This document shows positions 48,788-61,222 of a stretch of 64,000 nucleotides of DNA, piece by piece. The DNA lies in NCBI GenBank assembly GCA_022457065.1, contig JAJGBQ010000002.1, positions 4,030,001 through 4,094,000 of the forward strand, written 5' to 3'. The stretch is from Curvularia sp. ZM96. Lineage: Eukaryota > Ascomycota > Dothideomycetes > Pleosporales > Pleosporaceae. The position numbers were made by a program, and so were the translations under genes. The stretch's first letter is position 1; each line of letters starts with the position of its first letter. Under the pieces are notes generated by a model. That model made no database searches. It saw only the letters and a program-made list of their open reading frames with translations, and was not told the origin of the DNA.

Positions 48788-50036
48788 ATGTATCCCCACC
48801 ACCACACTCCTGTCGCTCATGACGAGCCCCTGCCACTTTACGCGCCTCCTTACTATACATCGTACGTGGGGGCATTTACAGATGCCCCTATCGAGGAGCT
48901 GCCTGCAACGCCGGAACTAGCAGAGCTAGAGAGCCCTCCCCCAAAAAGCTCCGACCTGCCCTATGTTCCTGGTCAGATGCGGAGTGGGTACCCAGATCAT
49001 GAACACTTCATGAGTTTGGAGCATAACGTATCACGAACACTAGAGCGTACGGATGCGACGAGGTCCCCTTTAAGTTTGGACAGCCACCCAACTCTTGATT
49101 CATTTCCTAATTCGACAAGTGGCCATCAATCATACATCTCATCGCCTGTCTCATCTGTAGCTCTCGACAACAAAAACATCGTTTGCGGTATACAGGTTGG
49201 ATCTGACGGAGATTTTCGAAAGGGACCCGAGTCGTCCATCAACACCCATTCAGTTTCCCAACATAGTCAGGCCGAGATCGATGTGATAGACATTGAGCAG
49301 GACAACACCTGGCAGAATGATCATGTCGCACCTGCAACGATGTATCCTATGGAGACTTCGTTCGCTTCCGCTGGAGGATCTCCCTCCCCACATTCTGGGT
49401 TCCGGCATGACAGCCACATGGAATACACTTCTTGGTCATACTCTGGCGGACTCCCAATGTACGACGCTGGTAGCACTGCGTCGCCCTCAGTGCAAAGCTC
49501 TGCTGCAACCGCCCTACCACAATCATATGATGCAATGAACATCCCACCTGGTGTTTACCAACTAGAGTCCGACAACGTATGGCGCCACTATCCCCTGGAG
49601 GGCTTGGAGAGACACAATGGAAAAGTTGTCAATCGTTCGGCAATGAGAATAAGCCCATCACAGTCTCCTTCTCAAGCTGGCCAGTTTGATGGTCAGCAAC
49701 AGCCGAGCTCGACCTATGCCGAACTTCATGACCACACATATCCAGAGGTTGTTGAAGATTTTGCCCCAAGTACTCACTGCGACCAATGCAAAAAAATCTT
49801 CCGTGGCAAGTACGTCGACCTTTTGTATTCCTCATGTCCACGCTCCCACTGACCATGCGTTCAGATACTGCAATACCAACATGAGGCGACATGTCCGAGT
49901 GATGCACAAAGGCACCGCTGCAAGGACGTGTAGTACTTGCAAACAACAATTCCGAAGGTCAGACGCGTTGCGCAAGCATGAGTGGGACAGGCACAGCTTG
50001 CCTTCGGCGGAGCCCAAGATAAGGGCCAAAAGTTAG
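48788..50036 (+). CDS. C2H2 zinc-finger protein, paired fingers at C-terminus (A)
   Basis: Two exons, 48788-49809 and 49865-50036, flank a 55-nt intron and encode 397 aa. About 330 residues of Ser/Pro/His-rich, probably disordered sequence precede two C-terminal zinc fingers. Finger 1 is split by the intron: CDQCKKIFRGK joins YCNTNMRRHVRVMH, spacing C-x2-C-x15-H-x4-H, three residues longer than the classic x12. Finger 2, CSTCKQQFRRSDALRKHEWDRH, is standard, and the linker is seven residues. The same layout recurs in the gene at 54272-55495. Nuclear DNA binding is inferred from the fingers; targets are unknown. An upstream exon cannot be excluded, because CGCCAG directly precedes the ATG. Confidence 0.75.
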
Positions 50037-53000
50037 TGCTGGACGCATCAAGATCGGCTACGATGCCAGTATCGCAGCGCAGATCAGGAGCTGGCAATCC
50101 TCCTAGCAGGTCGCGTGCGACCCATCTTTTTCTCTTCGGTAACTCTGACGCTGGTTTCCCTGGTTGGATCGTTTTTGGAGGACCTGTACCTAATGTATCC
50201 GCATGTTCTTGACAATACCAATGTTGGCCCATGATGAATCGGCCCAATGCGAAACCGCGAGACTGTCTTCTGAGTGAACCTAGTATGCACATGAGTGTCT
50301 TGGCCGTCGACCCCACTCTTGCGGCTCTTTCGTACAGTCGAGCTGGCTTGTGATGTCATGAGGGTCACACCGCAAGTATGATTCTCTTGGCAATTCGCAA
50401 ATAGGACCACGGCCCCGAGAGCGGAGAGGCGCGCCACGGCGTTGCATGCCAGGCTGCAGACGCAAGCACGCACGTCTCCACATGTAGGTGTATGCGGCTG
50501 CATCAGACGCACTCATTCGTCCGCTGATGGAATACCAATGTCCAATTAAGCTGTTCGCATCCGAAGCGCCAGCCATGTGGAATGGATGAAAAGGGCCAGA
50601 AAGGGCATGTGTGTGCATGCGATTTTTGCCACCCACTACGTGTTGCAGCAGCTCACGGCAGATCCTCCAGTCCTGCATGCGCATTCCGCAACCACGTTTT
50701 GTGGCAGTGTAGAATTAGGCTCTTTCTCGAGTTAAATGAATTGCCACCGTGCGGTAGGCTGCACCAGTCAGTGGTTGCGAAGTTGGTGAGTTGTTCAAAT
50801 GACCTCAACTGAACAGCCTTGGCCATTTCGGCTTTGTACATCGCAGCTTAGAGCCCTAAAAGGGAAAATGGTGGTAGGATTGTGATCCCGGAGCTGTTTT
50901 GTCAGGCAATGTGCGATACGATCCATCATGTGCTACGCATAGCCAGCCGCTGCTGAAGAACACGTCAACCGAGAGTGGCGTCTGTAGCGACGGAGGATTG
51001 TATGAAGCTGGTCGCGCGTCGTGGTTCGTTGGTAGACTCGGAGCAGGAGTGTCTGGAAGAACATTCGAGAGCATATGGAGTCCATGCATGCCGTGGCTGA
51101 ACCACGCAACTGGCTGCGACCAGATGCTCGCCTATCTTGCTGCGTGACGTCCCAAAGTTGAAGCTGGTGCAGGCCTGATGTGCGTTTGGTTTTATCGGCT
51201 CGAACCGTCTTTCTACTATGCGTCATGCTAATTTGTTACGATCTTGTAATAGATTCGATCCTGATCGCACTGATGTCGCGTAACAGGCTCTCCCACACCT
51301 AGTGAAACCGGAGAATGGCGGCCTACAAACCCACTCTCTTTTTAAAAGTAGCTGTAGCTGTCACTTCTATTCATTATTTACTGTGTTGGTAGCCTTTGTA
51401 CAAGTAGGTGAGTTCGTTCTGATCTTTCGATTTTACTGGTTGTGGGAGAGGCAGGCTTCCGTAATAGTCTGTGCCAGGCCTTGAGGCTAGCGTCCTAGGA
51501 CCATACCGTTAGTGGATAATTCTTTTCTGAGTTTAGAGAGATGCTAAAGTCTCGTCAGCATGGATCTGATTTTCACTGGACAGAATTGGCTTATGCCGGT
51601 CGAGCGTGGCGTCGTGTCTATGGGAAAAGGCACCAAGCCTACGGATACTTGGATTGCGTCCCGAGTGAATGGTTACTGAGAATGTAAAAGCGGTGAGCCA
51701 TCAAGCAAGGCTGACGCAAGCACTGTGTGGCGGCGAGGTGGACGAAAAAGCAACGGGCTTCAGCCGGTGGGCAGATAGTAAACGCTGTAGTACATGCGGC
51801 TCTGCTCCCAGGATCCGAGAATTATTCTGATTCAACGAAACATGATGGGGGGTAACTGCAGCGAATATGAACGAACTCTGAACCCATCAGGGTTTCGAGA
51901 ATAGCTTGACTTGCCGTTCATATAATGGTGGAAATGTCCGCTTGGTTGAAGTGCGAAGACAGAATCGCAGTTCATGAACTCGCCTCAGGCCGCAGGACTA
52001 CAATTTGGAGGCGCTTCGTTCTGCAACCAGTAATGCTACTTCCCAGAATGCATTCCGAGAGACTTTTGTTGGCGCCAATCTGGTTGCCAGTGGTCGACAC
52101 ACTCTTCCTGTAGGACAAGCTGATGACGGAACGATCCAACTTCGCGGCCCGCTAGTGTATGTCTCCCATTAGACGCAGTGATAAAGCTTTAAGGGCAATT
52201 GCAGTTGCACGAGACCTTCTGTGGGCTTCCTACATAGATGTCGTGTCATTTTTGCCACTCCAGTGCCGGCCTTGTGACTATGTAGAATGCCGTGGACGCC
52301 TCGGCTCATGGCTTTGACGAGGCTGGCTGATCAGGTATACTGCAATCCTTGCCGCCCCATATTGAAATCTATTGTGGAAGACAGCGAGGCAGCGCCTAAT
52401 CTTTGCTTCGAGTTGGGCACATATGCATTTGACGTTGGATAGCGGAAAGCGCACCACACGGTTATGCCGCCTCATGCCTTTCTCAATCGGCGGGAAAACA
52501 TGCCGCACTAATTCCTCAAGTGTGTGGTGGCGTATGCGACTGATGCAGGCCGGGGTTTCGGTGGGAGCTGCATCGGCTTGACCTTTGATTAATTGTTGTG
52601 CACACTGGAGTTGTTTGCGTTGAGCCGCAACCGGAAAGGAATGCCGAAGAGAGTATCGACATGGTAAGGTATCGCATGCAGTCAGTTCCTGTTTGTGAGG
52701 ATAGTATGCCACTTAAGTAACTGTTCTTTGCGACGGACGGTAGAAGGTGTGTGTTCTCACGGAAGACGCCACTAGCTGCATGATTGCGGCGCGACAAGCC
52801 GTCTGGCGATGCGACGGCTGTCTGCAAGCGCTGGAGACATTCTTCACAGCGGCTTCAAACTGTTTCTCCTCGAGATATTCCAGCAGTCTAGAGCTTTAGG
52901 TAGTGTCAGCATAGCCCCTGGTTGTACGCTGTGTGTAGCGAAGAGCGGTAAGTGCTGGCAGTTTGAGGTGTGAGATTTCTTAGCACCCTTCCATTCGCCT

Positions 53001-54271
53001 GGTCGTATTGGGATCTTGCTGCATGTGAATCTCCCTTATTTTAGCTAGACGTGGCCCCTAGAGCGCCCATGGATTTTGCATAATGATTCTGTGTGGTGCA
53101 GAGATGAGAGACCGTTGTTGCAAGCCACGCAATGTGGATCCCAGACAGTGCAGGAGGTTAGAAGGCGATGAATAGCCGTTGCATCCCAAACGTCATGGGA
53201 TTTGTTTCGAGGCGTGTCCCTGGTGCTGTCGAGCGCCCCCGGAAGTCACGTCTTTCTTCTGTACAACCTTCGCACACGTGGCCGTCACCGCTGCCTTTTT
53301 TGCCTTTATCAATATGAAAAGTTTTTGTCGCAGTCCCTGCTTATCAGAATGCTCCGATGCCATTGGATTATGAGAAAGGGGCCGTCCGAGAGCTGGCAAA
53401 GGCCTTGTCTCACACGCCATACCAGCGCTGTCCTCACCGACCTTCTGACGTTCTCTTCAACCACTTAGACGGCTCGATTGTGTCTGTTGTACTGATGAAT
53501 CCGGCGCAGCAGCGTAAGGCAACCATTTTGGCAGCCTTGACGTGGCAATGGACGTACTCGAGGGCGAAGCTCGCTCTTCAAGAATTTGGGGGATGGCTCT
53601 CGATGTGTGACAGGCAGGGCCGTCAGATGCCAACTCAACAGACCGCTTCCACATACTCTTGGAATGCACCTACTCCACGGTCCTCCGGGCTTGGTCGTCA
53701 CCGGAAAGTGAGGCTCTTACTCTGAGCTAATTTTCGCAATATATTCGCAACCTGTGGTCCACTTGCTGCTGTCTCCGCCCCTCTCATTCCGGACATACTC
53801 TTTGTGGCTTATCCTCGCGGCTCAATACCGATCGCTCAGTCAATACTTTCTAAGCGTTACACTAGGCCAACGAGCTCTCGTCTTGTGAGCTAGGAAGGTA
53901 AGCCCTAGGCGAGCCGTAGGTGCTCTGGGTTCTCAGCCGACATCTGCTGTCTCGAGAAGTATGTCCAATCATGCCTCCTTTTCCTTGTACAAGCTAACCA
54001 GCCGTTTTCGTGTCCAGACAGCAAACCGCAACTCATCCGAATCGTCGGTGTCTTCCATTGAGCAAGCGATCCCAGTCAGCCTGGCTGGAACGTTACATCT
54101 ACTGCTGTCGTCGTCGAGGATATCAGGTAAAGATCCGATTCGATCGTAGGCTTGCAGCTCATTCGCAGGTATTGAGGTATTGCCGACACTATCCTCTCGA
54201 TACAATTTTGTGCTGCAGGCTGCTGGCACATCTACCAACACGCCCTCTTGCCTGCACAAATACCTCCTAAT
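50037..54271. other. Gene-poor stretch, about 4.2 kb
   Basis: Contains element copy 2 and no confident gene. At 53961-54126 an ATG-initiated frame ends at a GTAAAG donor. Spliced to a TGCAG acceptor at 54218, it would add an N-terminal exon in phase to the downstream C2H2 gene. That is plausible but unproven. The remaining frames are short and without motif. Confidence 0.4.
51288..51450 (+). mobile_element. MITE-like inverted-repeat element, copy 2
   Basis: About 163 bp with terminal inverted repeats: left CTCTCCCACACCTAGTGAAA, and right, in reverse complement, CTCTCCCACAACCAGTAAAA. It is an internally shorter version of copies 1 and 3. Its core, in reverse complement, shares AACACAGTAAATAATGAATA and then TGACAGCTAC with copy 1. 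It is non-coding and non-autonomous. Confidence 0.8.
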
Positions 54272-55495
54272 ATGTATGGAGAGGTCGACGAGATGGATGG
54301 GCCAAGAGACCAAAGGCCCTCTCAAAATAGCTCGCTCATTCGCCCCCATGACAAGGGCGTTCCGTATTTACACCGTGCTTCTCAAAGTGAGGCACAGCAT
54401 GCTAATGACTGTGTCGACTTTTCTTGCACCGGTCAATGGACAGAAGACAACTATCTGGAGCATACTCAGCAAGGCCAGCATGGGGAACTGAAAAGCTACT
54501 CGAGCCAGCACATGCCGGGAAGAGCGGCGATTAGGGAATTCGATACTGCCCGTGGCACAACAAATGATGGATGCAACCTACTGGTGCCAGGACTCAACCT
54601 AGCTTGGCTCCAGGATGAGAAGTTTCCACCCCAACAATTTTCGCCCCTTTATCTTCGCCAGCAACCAGAAGCAGGTATCGGCACTTCGTCACGTCGCCAA
54701 AATAGCAACGGTTTCAACAATGGGTTTATCCGAGACACTTCTGTAGCTGCGAAGAACGAGACTTGGTCTACCCATGACACATTTGACGGTAGTCAGAATG
54801 CCCACCATGCAAAGCAGATGCAGATTGTGGCTGAGCAGAACGCTTCGAACGCGGCATTTCTGATGTTCGCCCACCATGATCCAGACTCGGTTTATCCAAA
54901 TCACGATGGTCTCGAAACATCGATTTCCAACATGGTACCGGAATATTGTCAGTACCCTTTCCAACCCTCAGCGTCCATGTGTCGAATGAACAGCCCAACC
55001 TCTTCTCATCCTACTTCTTCTGAGAGTCCCTTGCCTCGCATTCATGTTCCTGGTCCTGATTTCGGTCCTCGATATAGACGTCAAAATTACGCGGACAGAG
55101 TTTCATCGTTAAGTAAGACTGGAAGGGATCGCAATAGTTATCTCCCGCGTCAAGGCCGCTACTTAACGGCGCCTATGCAGAGACGCGTGTCTTCCGCGTC
55201 ATCACAGACTACCGAAGCAACATTGTCTAGTGCTGTATCTGATCCCACCCCAGGGGCCTTGACATGTCTTTTCTGCGAGACAACCTTCTCCGGGAAGTTC
55301 GGAAAAGGCAATCGAAGAAGACATATGAAAGCAAACCATGTCAAAAAAACGCCAATCACATGCAAGGATTGTGATAGAAGTTTTGGCCGAACAGATGCTC
55401 TGCTCAAGCATTCCAGGAAGCAACATCCTATACGTGCAGCTGATATTCCGCTCATATCCCATTTTGAAGGAACTGGCCTCAGAGACGAATGTTGA
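54272..55495 (+). CDS. C2H2 zinc-finger protein, paired fingers at C-terminus (B)
   Basis: The 407-aa frame from the ATG at 54272 ends in two fingers: CLFCETTFSGKFGKGNRRRHMKANH (C-x2-C-x15-H-x4-H) and CKDCDRSFGRTDALLKHSRKQH (C-x2-C-x12-H-x4-H), with a seven-residue linker. Finger spacing and linker are the same as in the gene at 48788-50036, but here finger 1 is not interrupted by an intron. The N-terminal 320 residues are Gln/Ser/His/Asn-rich and probably disordered. The open frame continues above the ATG to a TTG. An optional exon at 53961-54126, joined at 54219, would give about 480 aa. It is probably a nuclear regulator; its targets are unknown. Confidence 0.72.
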   Translation: MYGEVDEMDGPRDQRPSQNSSLIRPHDKGVPYLHRASQSEAQHANDCVDFSCTGQWTEDNYLEHTQQGQHGELKSYSSQHMPGRAAIREFDTARGTTNDGCNLLVPGLNLAWLQDEKFPPQQFSPLYLRQQPEAGIGTSSRRQNSNGFNNGFIRDTSVAAKNETWSTHDTFDGSQNAHHAKQMQIVAEQNASNAAFLMFAHHDPDSVYPNHDGLETSISNMVPEYCQYPFQPSASMCRMNSPTSSHPTSSESPLPRIHVPGPDFGPRYRRQNYADRVSSLSKTGRDRNSYLPRQGRYLTAPMQRRVSSASSQTTEATLSSAVSDPTPGALTCLFCETTFSGKFGKGNRRRHMKANHVKKTPITCKDCDRSFGRTDALLKHSRKQHPIRAADIPLISHFEGTGLRDEC

Positions 55496-58400
55496 GACAA
55501 ACATGAGTAGAGATCCTTTACCTAGGTACCTCTTTTGATGTCTAGCTGTCCGAGTTAAAGACAAGCATTCTCTCCGGCGCCAGTGATACCAAGAGCGAGG
55601 ATCGAGAGGAATAAGCGAGATGTTGTGTGTTGACGTGTAGACGCAGTGGTGCTACGGGAGGCTTTCTTCGTGGGGCTATGGAGGTGATGGTTGCGAAGAG
55701 GTCTTTGTCATGAGGTCGTAGATGCGGTGACGGCGAATTCGCCTCGCGTGAAATCGTCGGTGTGGTGGTGCTTGCGAAGCTCGTCCTTGACGACAGTGAA
55801 GGATCCGTTGTGCAATCGTAGAGCAGGTACAAGCAAGTTCAATGTGCAAAGTTGCTGATGAAGTCGTCGCAAGGTTTGCCTCCGTGAAAACGCCAAGGGA
55901 TGCCTAGTTGCTGATCGAAGAGGTGGTCGTTGCGAACAAGCGTCTCTGCAAGTCACCATGCATCATCAATCGATACAGCCAACCTGATTTAACGATCGAA
56001 GGCAGCCACTGTGGCACGGTTGGTGTGGGCTACCATAGTGCGGCGATCCCTATACCATTGCTCAGGTTAGGTGTGTTTCATCCTAAGAGCAAGGCGACCT
56101 ATCACAACATGGCGACTTGTTGGAAGAGAACCGGGCCTGATTGAGTATCCAACCACCTTTCCGATTCGTTTCGACCCTCAAGAAAGAACAATGTGAAGGA
56201 AGCCTAAGGCTGATCACGGTCCACGTGAATCCACGACTTGTGTAGCAGGCACCTTGTCCCATGCCTCGAGTTTCCGGGGAGTAGAGGGGTATGGTTCGGG
56301 TCTCAGCATTCGTATGCGATCTGTAACGGCTTCGTTCTTCCCCTGAATGGACGGATGTACTAGTTTTTTTCGTTGTGGCAGTAGCCTAGATGAGCAAAAC
56401 GTAACGGCAAAGAGACGGGAGATACAGCATATATAGGAGAATCGTCTTCCCCGTGCTATAATGGTGCCTGGAGTGGCGTTAACTCTCATCCAACCGGTCG
56501 AGAGTCATTAACGAGGACTCTATGTTGCCTAGCTATCGACTGGTCCGGCTTAGCGTTCTCCGTCTATCCTTGCGCTCCTTTACCCTAGGTCTCATGACGA
56601 CAGTATCCAATCGTTGTCGAGGAAGCCTTCAGGGGTAATTTTCTAGATGTTGCTTTTTTCTTGTCATACATACATGTCAAAAGGTTTTAAAGCTGCGACA
56701 TAAATAACACAGGGGGTGAGTGGCATGTGGTGAGCGTGTAGCGGTAGGCAGCACAAGAGACTATTGCTTGCCACTGTTCTTTTTGAGCGTTTCTTTGGTC
56801 TCGGTCTGGTCGTCACTTCTATGTACATACTTCGAATAAGCATAATATCAAACACCTTTCCACAATTAGTCATACTCTGAAATACGAAAATATGTGAGGC
56901 AACTTTGCCTGTTGCAAGAGATGGCTGCTGAGCTTACTTGATTGACAAATGCAGGGTCTTCGCGAAAGTTGTGGATTTGTTCAGCAACGCCACCCCACAG
57001 TGGCTGTGCATTACAATTGACATCGACATCGACTCGGTGACTCCGTTAAGGTTTGCCACTATGCCATAGGATTTTCGGCAAGGGATTCTACCGGTATATA
57101 TACCCTTCAGCCTTCGATGATACGTCAGTCTGGTCTAATGTAGGTGCCAACGAAAAGGTGCATGTGTAGTATGCATGAGGTAGCGTGGGCCGAAACCTAG
57201 TTTGAACGCTTGCTTTTTTAGCAACGAAATGCGTATGTATGTGGATGAGTCCAGAGCTTTCACGAATCAACAGGGGTTATGCTGGCTCAACGACTCGCAT
57301 GCAGTGGTAAGCATCGTTTGTTGCCATGTGCCAATTTCTATCCGAGTCCTTCTTTCGTAGGATGAGAGTATCGCTCCTTGACACAAAACCCATCAGTCAA
57401 ATCAATTTTTTCGCACCCAATGAAACTTGCTTTGCTGCAAAATGCACTTTGGCGAGGCATGTTCCATTGAGGTTATCATGGTGTCCGTAGCCAAGGATGC
57501 CACCCGACTGCGAAAACTGCGAGCAAGCACTGCCTACTCAACCCATTTTTTGGGGGTTCCATTTGGATAAAACGTACCGCGCCAGATTCATTTGACTCAT
57601 CTAGATAGCCAATAAGCTTCGATTGTGGCACTCAATGTAATGTACACATAGCTCGTGGTACGCTGGCTAGGAGCATCGATACCAACGAGTGCGTTACGGC
57701 CCAAATGACGCCCTCTTCCTGCTTCAGCTTGCGCCTTACTTTCTCTGGAGCTTTAAATGACGACACACAGACGCTAGATGCAACTAGCCATAGTTGTAAC
57801 ACTTTCGGCAGAATTGAATCACGCGTTTCACTCAAATCCAACCATTTCCGTTATTCCGCGTCCGCTCCTATATGAGATGTGTTACATCATTGTTTTGAAC
57901 ACTAACAAGAACGGATTATTATGTCGATCGAATATTGCATATCAAAAGTTGATACTTTCAGCGACTCGGTGCCTGCTGGCTTCACTTTCAGGTGAACTGC
58001 GAAATTCTGCACTAAAGAGCAATTTTTGCTAAAGCGTTTACTCTAACATTCTCTTGAGAACATCCCAGAATATGTTAACGGATGGTTTTTAGCCCGTGAA
58101 CATGCTGTGTGACTTGGGCGAAGGATGGTCAGGCACCGAGTGGGGATCCAGCCCAACCTTGCGAAAAAACGTGTTTCAATTTACTGGGCGATTCAAATAA
58201 ATGCATGGTTGCAGCAAGTTTTAAGACCTACGATTCGTGGAAGTACTCGCATCTACTGCTGCATAGCGTGAGCTTAACACGTCAGTTATGTAGTAAGCCA
58301 CGACGGTCATAAGTCATCAGAGACTTCCAAAAAGAAGTAAAACTAACACTACGCCAGGGAAAAATAGTATTAAGAGCGACTTATCTGCCACAGGAGCGCC

Positions 58401-59440
58401 TGGCGAATACAGATTCTTTTCTTTCGACTGCCCATTTGGTTGGTTTCCGAGGCCTTGGCAAGGAGCGGTGTGACAAGTGTAGGGTTTCACAGGTTGGAAC
58501 ATCTGAATATCCTCGCTAAAATTATGCTACTATCGCTTGCTGGTAAAATTGCTCATCGCTAGGCCTTCAAATTTGGTGTTTCCAGTGCTGCTGATGCTAT
58601 TAAACGTTCCCAACGTCATAGCATGGGTGCTAGTGTTCTTCGCATGAAATAGCAACTCATAACGTGTACCGTGTTTCTAATTAGGCCATTTTGAATATAA
58701 AAAAATTCAGTAGAAGAACTAATTGCACAAATTGATATGTGGGAGCATACTAGTGAAACGGATGTTGAGCACGGTGGCGTACGTTGACGTGGTAAACTCC
58801 GACGTGAAGTGACTATCTCGGAGGTTTCGGTGTGATCCAAGCCACTAGAGTACCTAGGTACATTACGTGGATCTTTGTCATACATATCAAACTGCCCGGG
58901 GAAAGTCCCGAAAAAGCTTTGAGGTCAAGATAAGAAGATGCGAAACTTTATATAGGGTAAAAAATCTTGTTTTGTTTAGGAAGTATTACGATAGTAGTTC
59001 TACTCGATGTTGATGCAGGGCGCTCTCGTGAAGCCCTTACGATGTCATTGGTTTCATAGTTTGATGAATAATCAACAGTTATGCTAGTTAAACTAAGTCA
59101 CTAACAAAACCAAACGATTTCTCAGCACGTACTCTCACTCTTCCACAACTGGTAAAACCGGAAAATAGCGGCCTATAAACTACCCTACATTATAGCAAAA
59201 CCACTACTTTTAAGAGCAGTTGTAGCTGTCATAGTTGTGTGTTATATGCTACATTATTGGCACTCACAACTCTAATTTCAAAAGTAGCTGTAGTTACTAA
59301 AGTCATTTATTGTTCACTGCGTTGAGAGCTTCGATCTTCCGGTTTTACTGGTTGTGAGAGAATCTAGCTACACCAACCCTTCAAAAGCAACGAGCGAATT
59401 AATAAAACAACTAGTTTCCCAAAACTCCATGATTATCTCT
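55496..59440. other. Gene-free stretch, about 3.9 kb
   Basis: Becomes visibly A/T-richer to the right and has no supported gene. Element copy 3 occupies 59138-59360 at its right end, ending 80 bp before the stop codon of the sulfurase-like gene, probably within that gene's 3' untranslated region. Confidence 0.45.
59138..59360 (+). mobile_element. MITE-like inverted-repeat element, copy 3
   Basis: About 223 bp. The left terminus CTCTTCCACAACTGGTAAAA and the right terminus, in reverse complement CTCTCACAACCAGTAAAACC, match over about 27 positions with few differences. The interior aligns in reverse orientation with copy 1 over most of its length. No open frame is supported. Confidence 0.82.
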
Positions 59441-61222
59441 TCAAAGGTGTTTACTGGAGCAAAGCCCTAACAGATGCCGCAACTCAAGCCGGCGTCTCCC
59501 CACTGTGGCAGATACATGCTTTGTAGGCTCATTACCTCTAGAATCCGCCGCAGCTTTTGGAGATTCCATTGAAGATTTGTTTTCCCTGTCTTTCATGAGG
59601 GAGTCTTTCTTCTCTGCGTAGCTGATATTCACGACCTGAAGATCACCTTGCTCCTGTGAGGCGTACTGAGAGAGAACACTGACAAGCTTCTCAACGTCTT
59701 CGTAGGTGTTCATAGCTCCAAAAGTGACCCTCACCACCCCGACAGGTATCCCTTCTACGACATCGAGCTCTGTATTACATCGATAACCTCTCTCAAAGGC
59801 GTTTCGTAACCATTCAGCATTCAATCCCAGTGCACATGATATGCCAGCAGGATTACACACAGTACCTGTTCGAACATGAACGGCCTTTTTGCGAAGGAAT
59901 GATCCGACATGCCATGGCCCAACGTATGATCCATCGCTCTTACAAACGTTGAAAGCTACGGTCGCGCCTTGCGTGTTCGAATCCTCGTAGCTCGAGTCCG
60001 CTGATTTGTACACGCGGTATACGGGTAGACCGTTCAAATGCTTTGAGCTAGCAAGATGATCATAAAGGTTCTTGGCTAGCCAGCTGGTGTGTTTGGAAAC
60101 CTCTTGGAGTCCACCAAACAGGTCCTGGTGCGTTGCCATAGCGAGTTTCAGGGCAAGTATACTTCGAAAGGCGATGGTTCCATCTTCCAACCGGGAATGT
60201 AGGCTTGACTCCTTGCGCGCCACCCAAACATCGCCAATGCATGTTGTCATCTCTGTTGTTCCACCTCCAAAATATCTCCGGTGATCGAAGACGTGGCCGG
60301 CATCTTTGCGAACGATCAACGCTCCGAGGTCGGGAAAACCAAAGATCTTGTAAAAAGAGAGCGAAATAAAATCCGGGGCAAAGAGGTGGTTGCTTAGATC
60401 GAGGGGAGTAGTAGATACCAGGGCAGCGACATCAAGCAGGGTATATGCTTCTTGATGGTTGGTAGAGAGGCGTAACCTTTTGGCCCAATCTAGTGGAAGC
60501 CGTTCGCCATTCATATTCCTGCACGTGGCATCAGGGTCAGTGGAACCAGTCAAGTATTTGTTTACAAGATGGGCTGCTTACGACTGTGCGGGATAGGCAA
60601 ATAGCAACGGCCTCTGTGCATGTCCCTTAGTAAGAAAACCGCCATCCACACTGGCAAACCAATCAGCTACCTCTGCATTCGATGACAAGCAGTGGCTGCT
60701 GTAGGCCAGTTCCCGAACACCAACTAAGCTTGTATGACTGTTGCGGTGATAGACATAATCAAAACTCCCCTTGTATCCAGAGAAGCCTTCGGCGACCAGC
60801 TTGATGGCTGCCGTAGCATTCGCTGTGAATACAACGTCGAAATATGCTGGATCGGCTTTGAACATTTTCAACACTTCAAGTCGTGTCGATTCCACCATTA
60901 TGGCGGTAGTACTTGGGTCAGAAGCATCAGAGTGTGGATTTGCAAGAAGAGTGCGCTGCATCTCGCTGGAGAAGGATGCAAGCAGTGACCTTGGAGCAAG
61001 AGTGGTACCCCCATGATCAAGATAAGTCAATCCTGCCAACTGTAAGCACTTTGAATGAAATGGTAAGTTGGAATCTGACACACCTTTGAGCATGGGATAT
61101 TCGCGTTTCCTCATTCGGCCGATGTGCTGATTGTACATTGCTCGTCTACGGTCATCGCCCTGATGGTCTACATGGTGGCTGGCATCTCTCATCCTTCCAG
61201 CAAAACCTCTGAAGGAGCCCAT
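59441..61222 (-). CDS. Molybdenum-cofactor-sulfurase-like PLP enzyme, no MOSC domain
   Basis: Three exons, 61084-61222, 60582-61032 and 59441-60518, with introns of 51 and 63 nt, encode 555 aa. The class V aminotransferase/cysteine desulfurase fold of Moco sulfurase (HxB/MOCOS) is clear: EYPMLKG-LTYLDHGGTTL, FTANATAAIKLVAEGF, FAYPAQS-NMNGERLPLDW, the PLP lysine in SFYKIFGFPDLG (about residue 254), and the persulfide-type cysteine in VRTGTVCNPAGI. Full-length HxB has a further C-terminal MOSC domain of about 300 residues. Here the frame ends after a Ser/Lys/Arg-rich tail, with no MOSC text. The 51-nt first intron is a multiple of three without a stop; it is called because its removal restores the family consensus. 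The ATG at 61222 is the first true one. The substrate is uncertain without MOSC. Confidence 0.85.
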
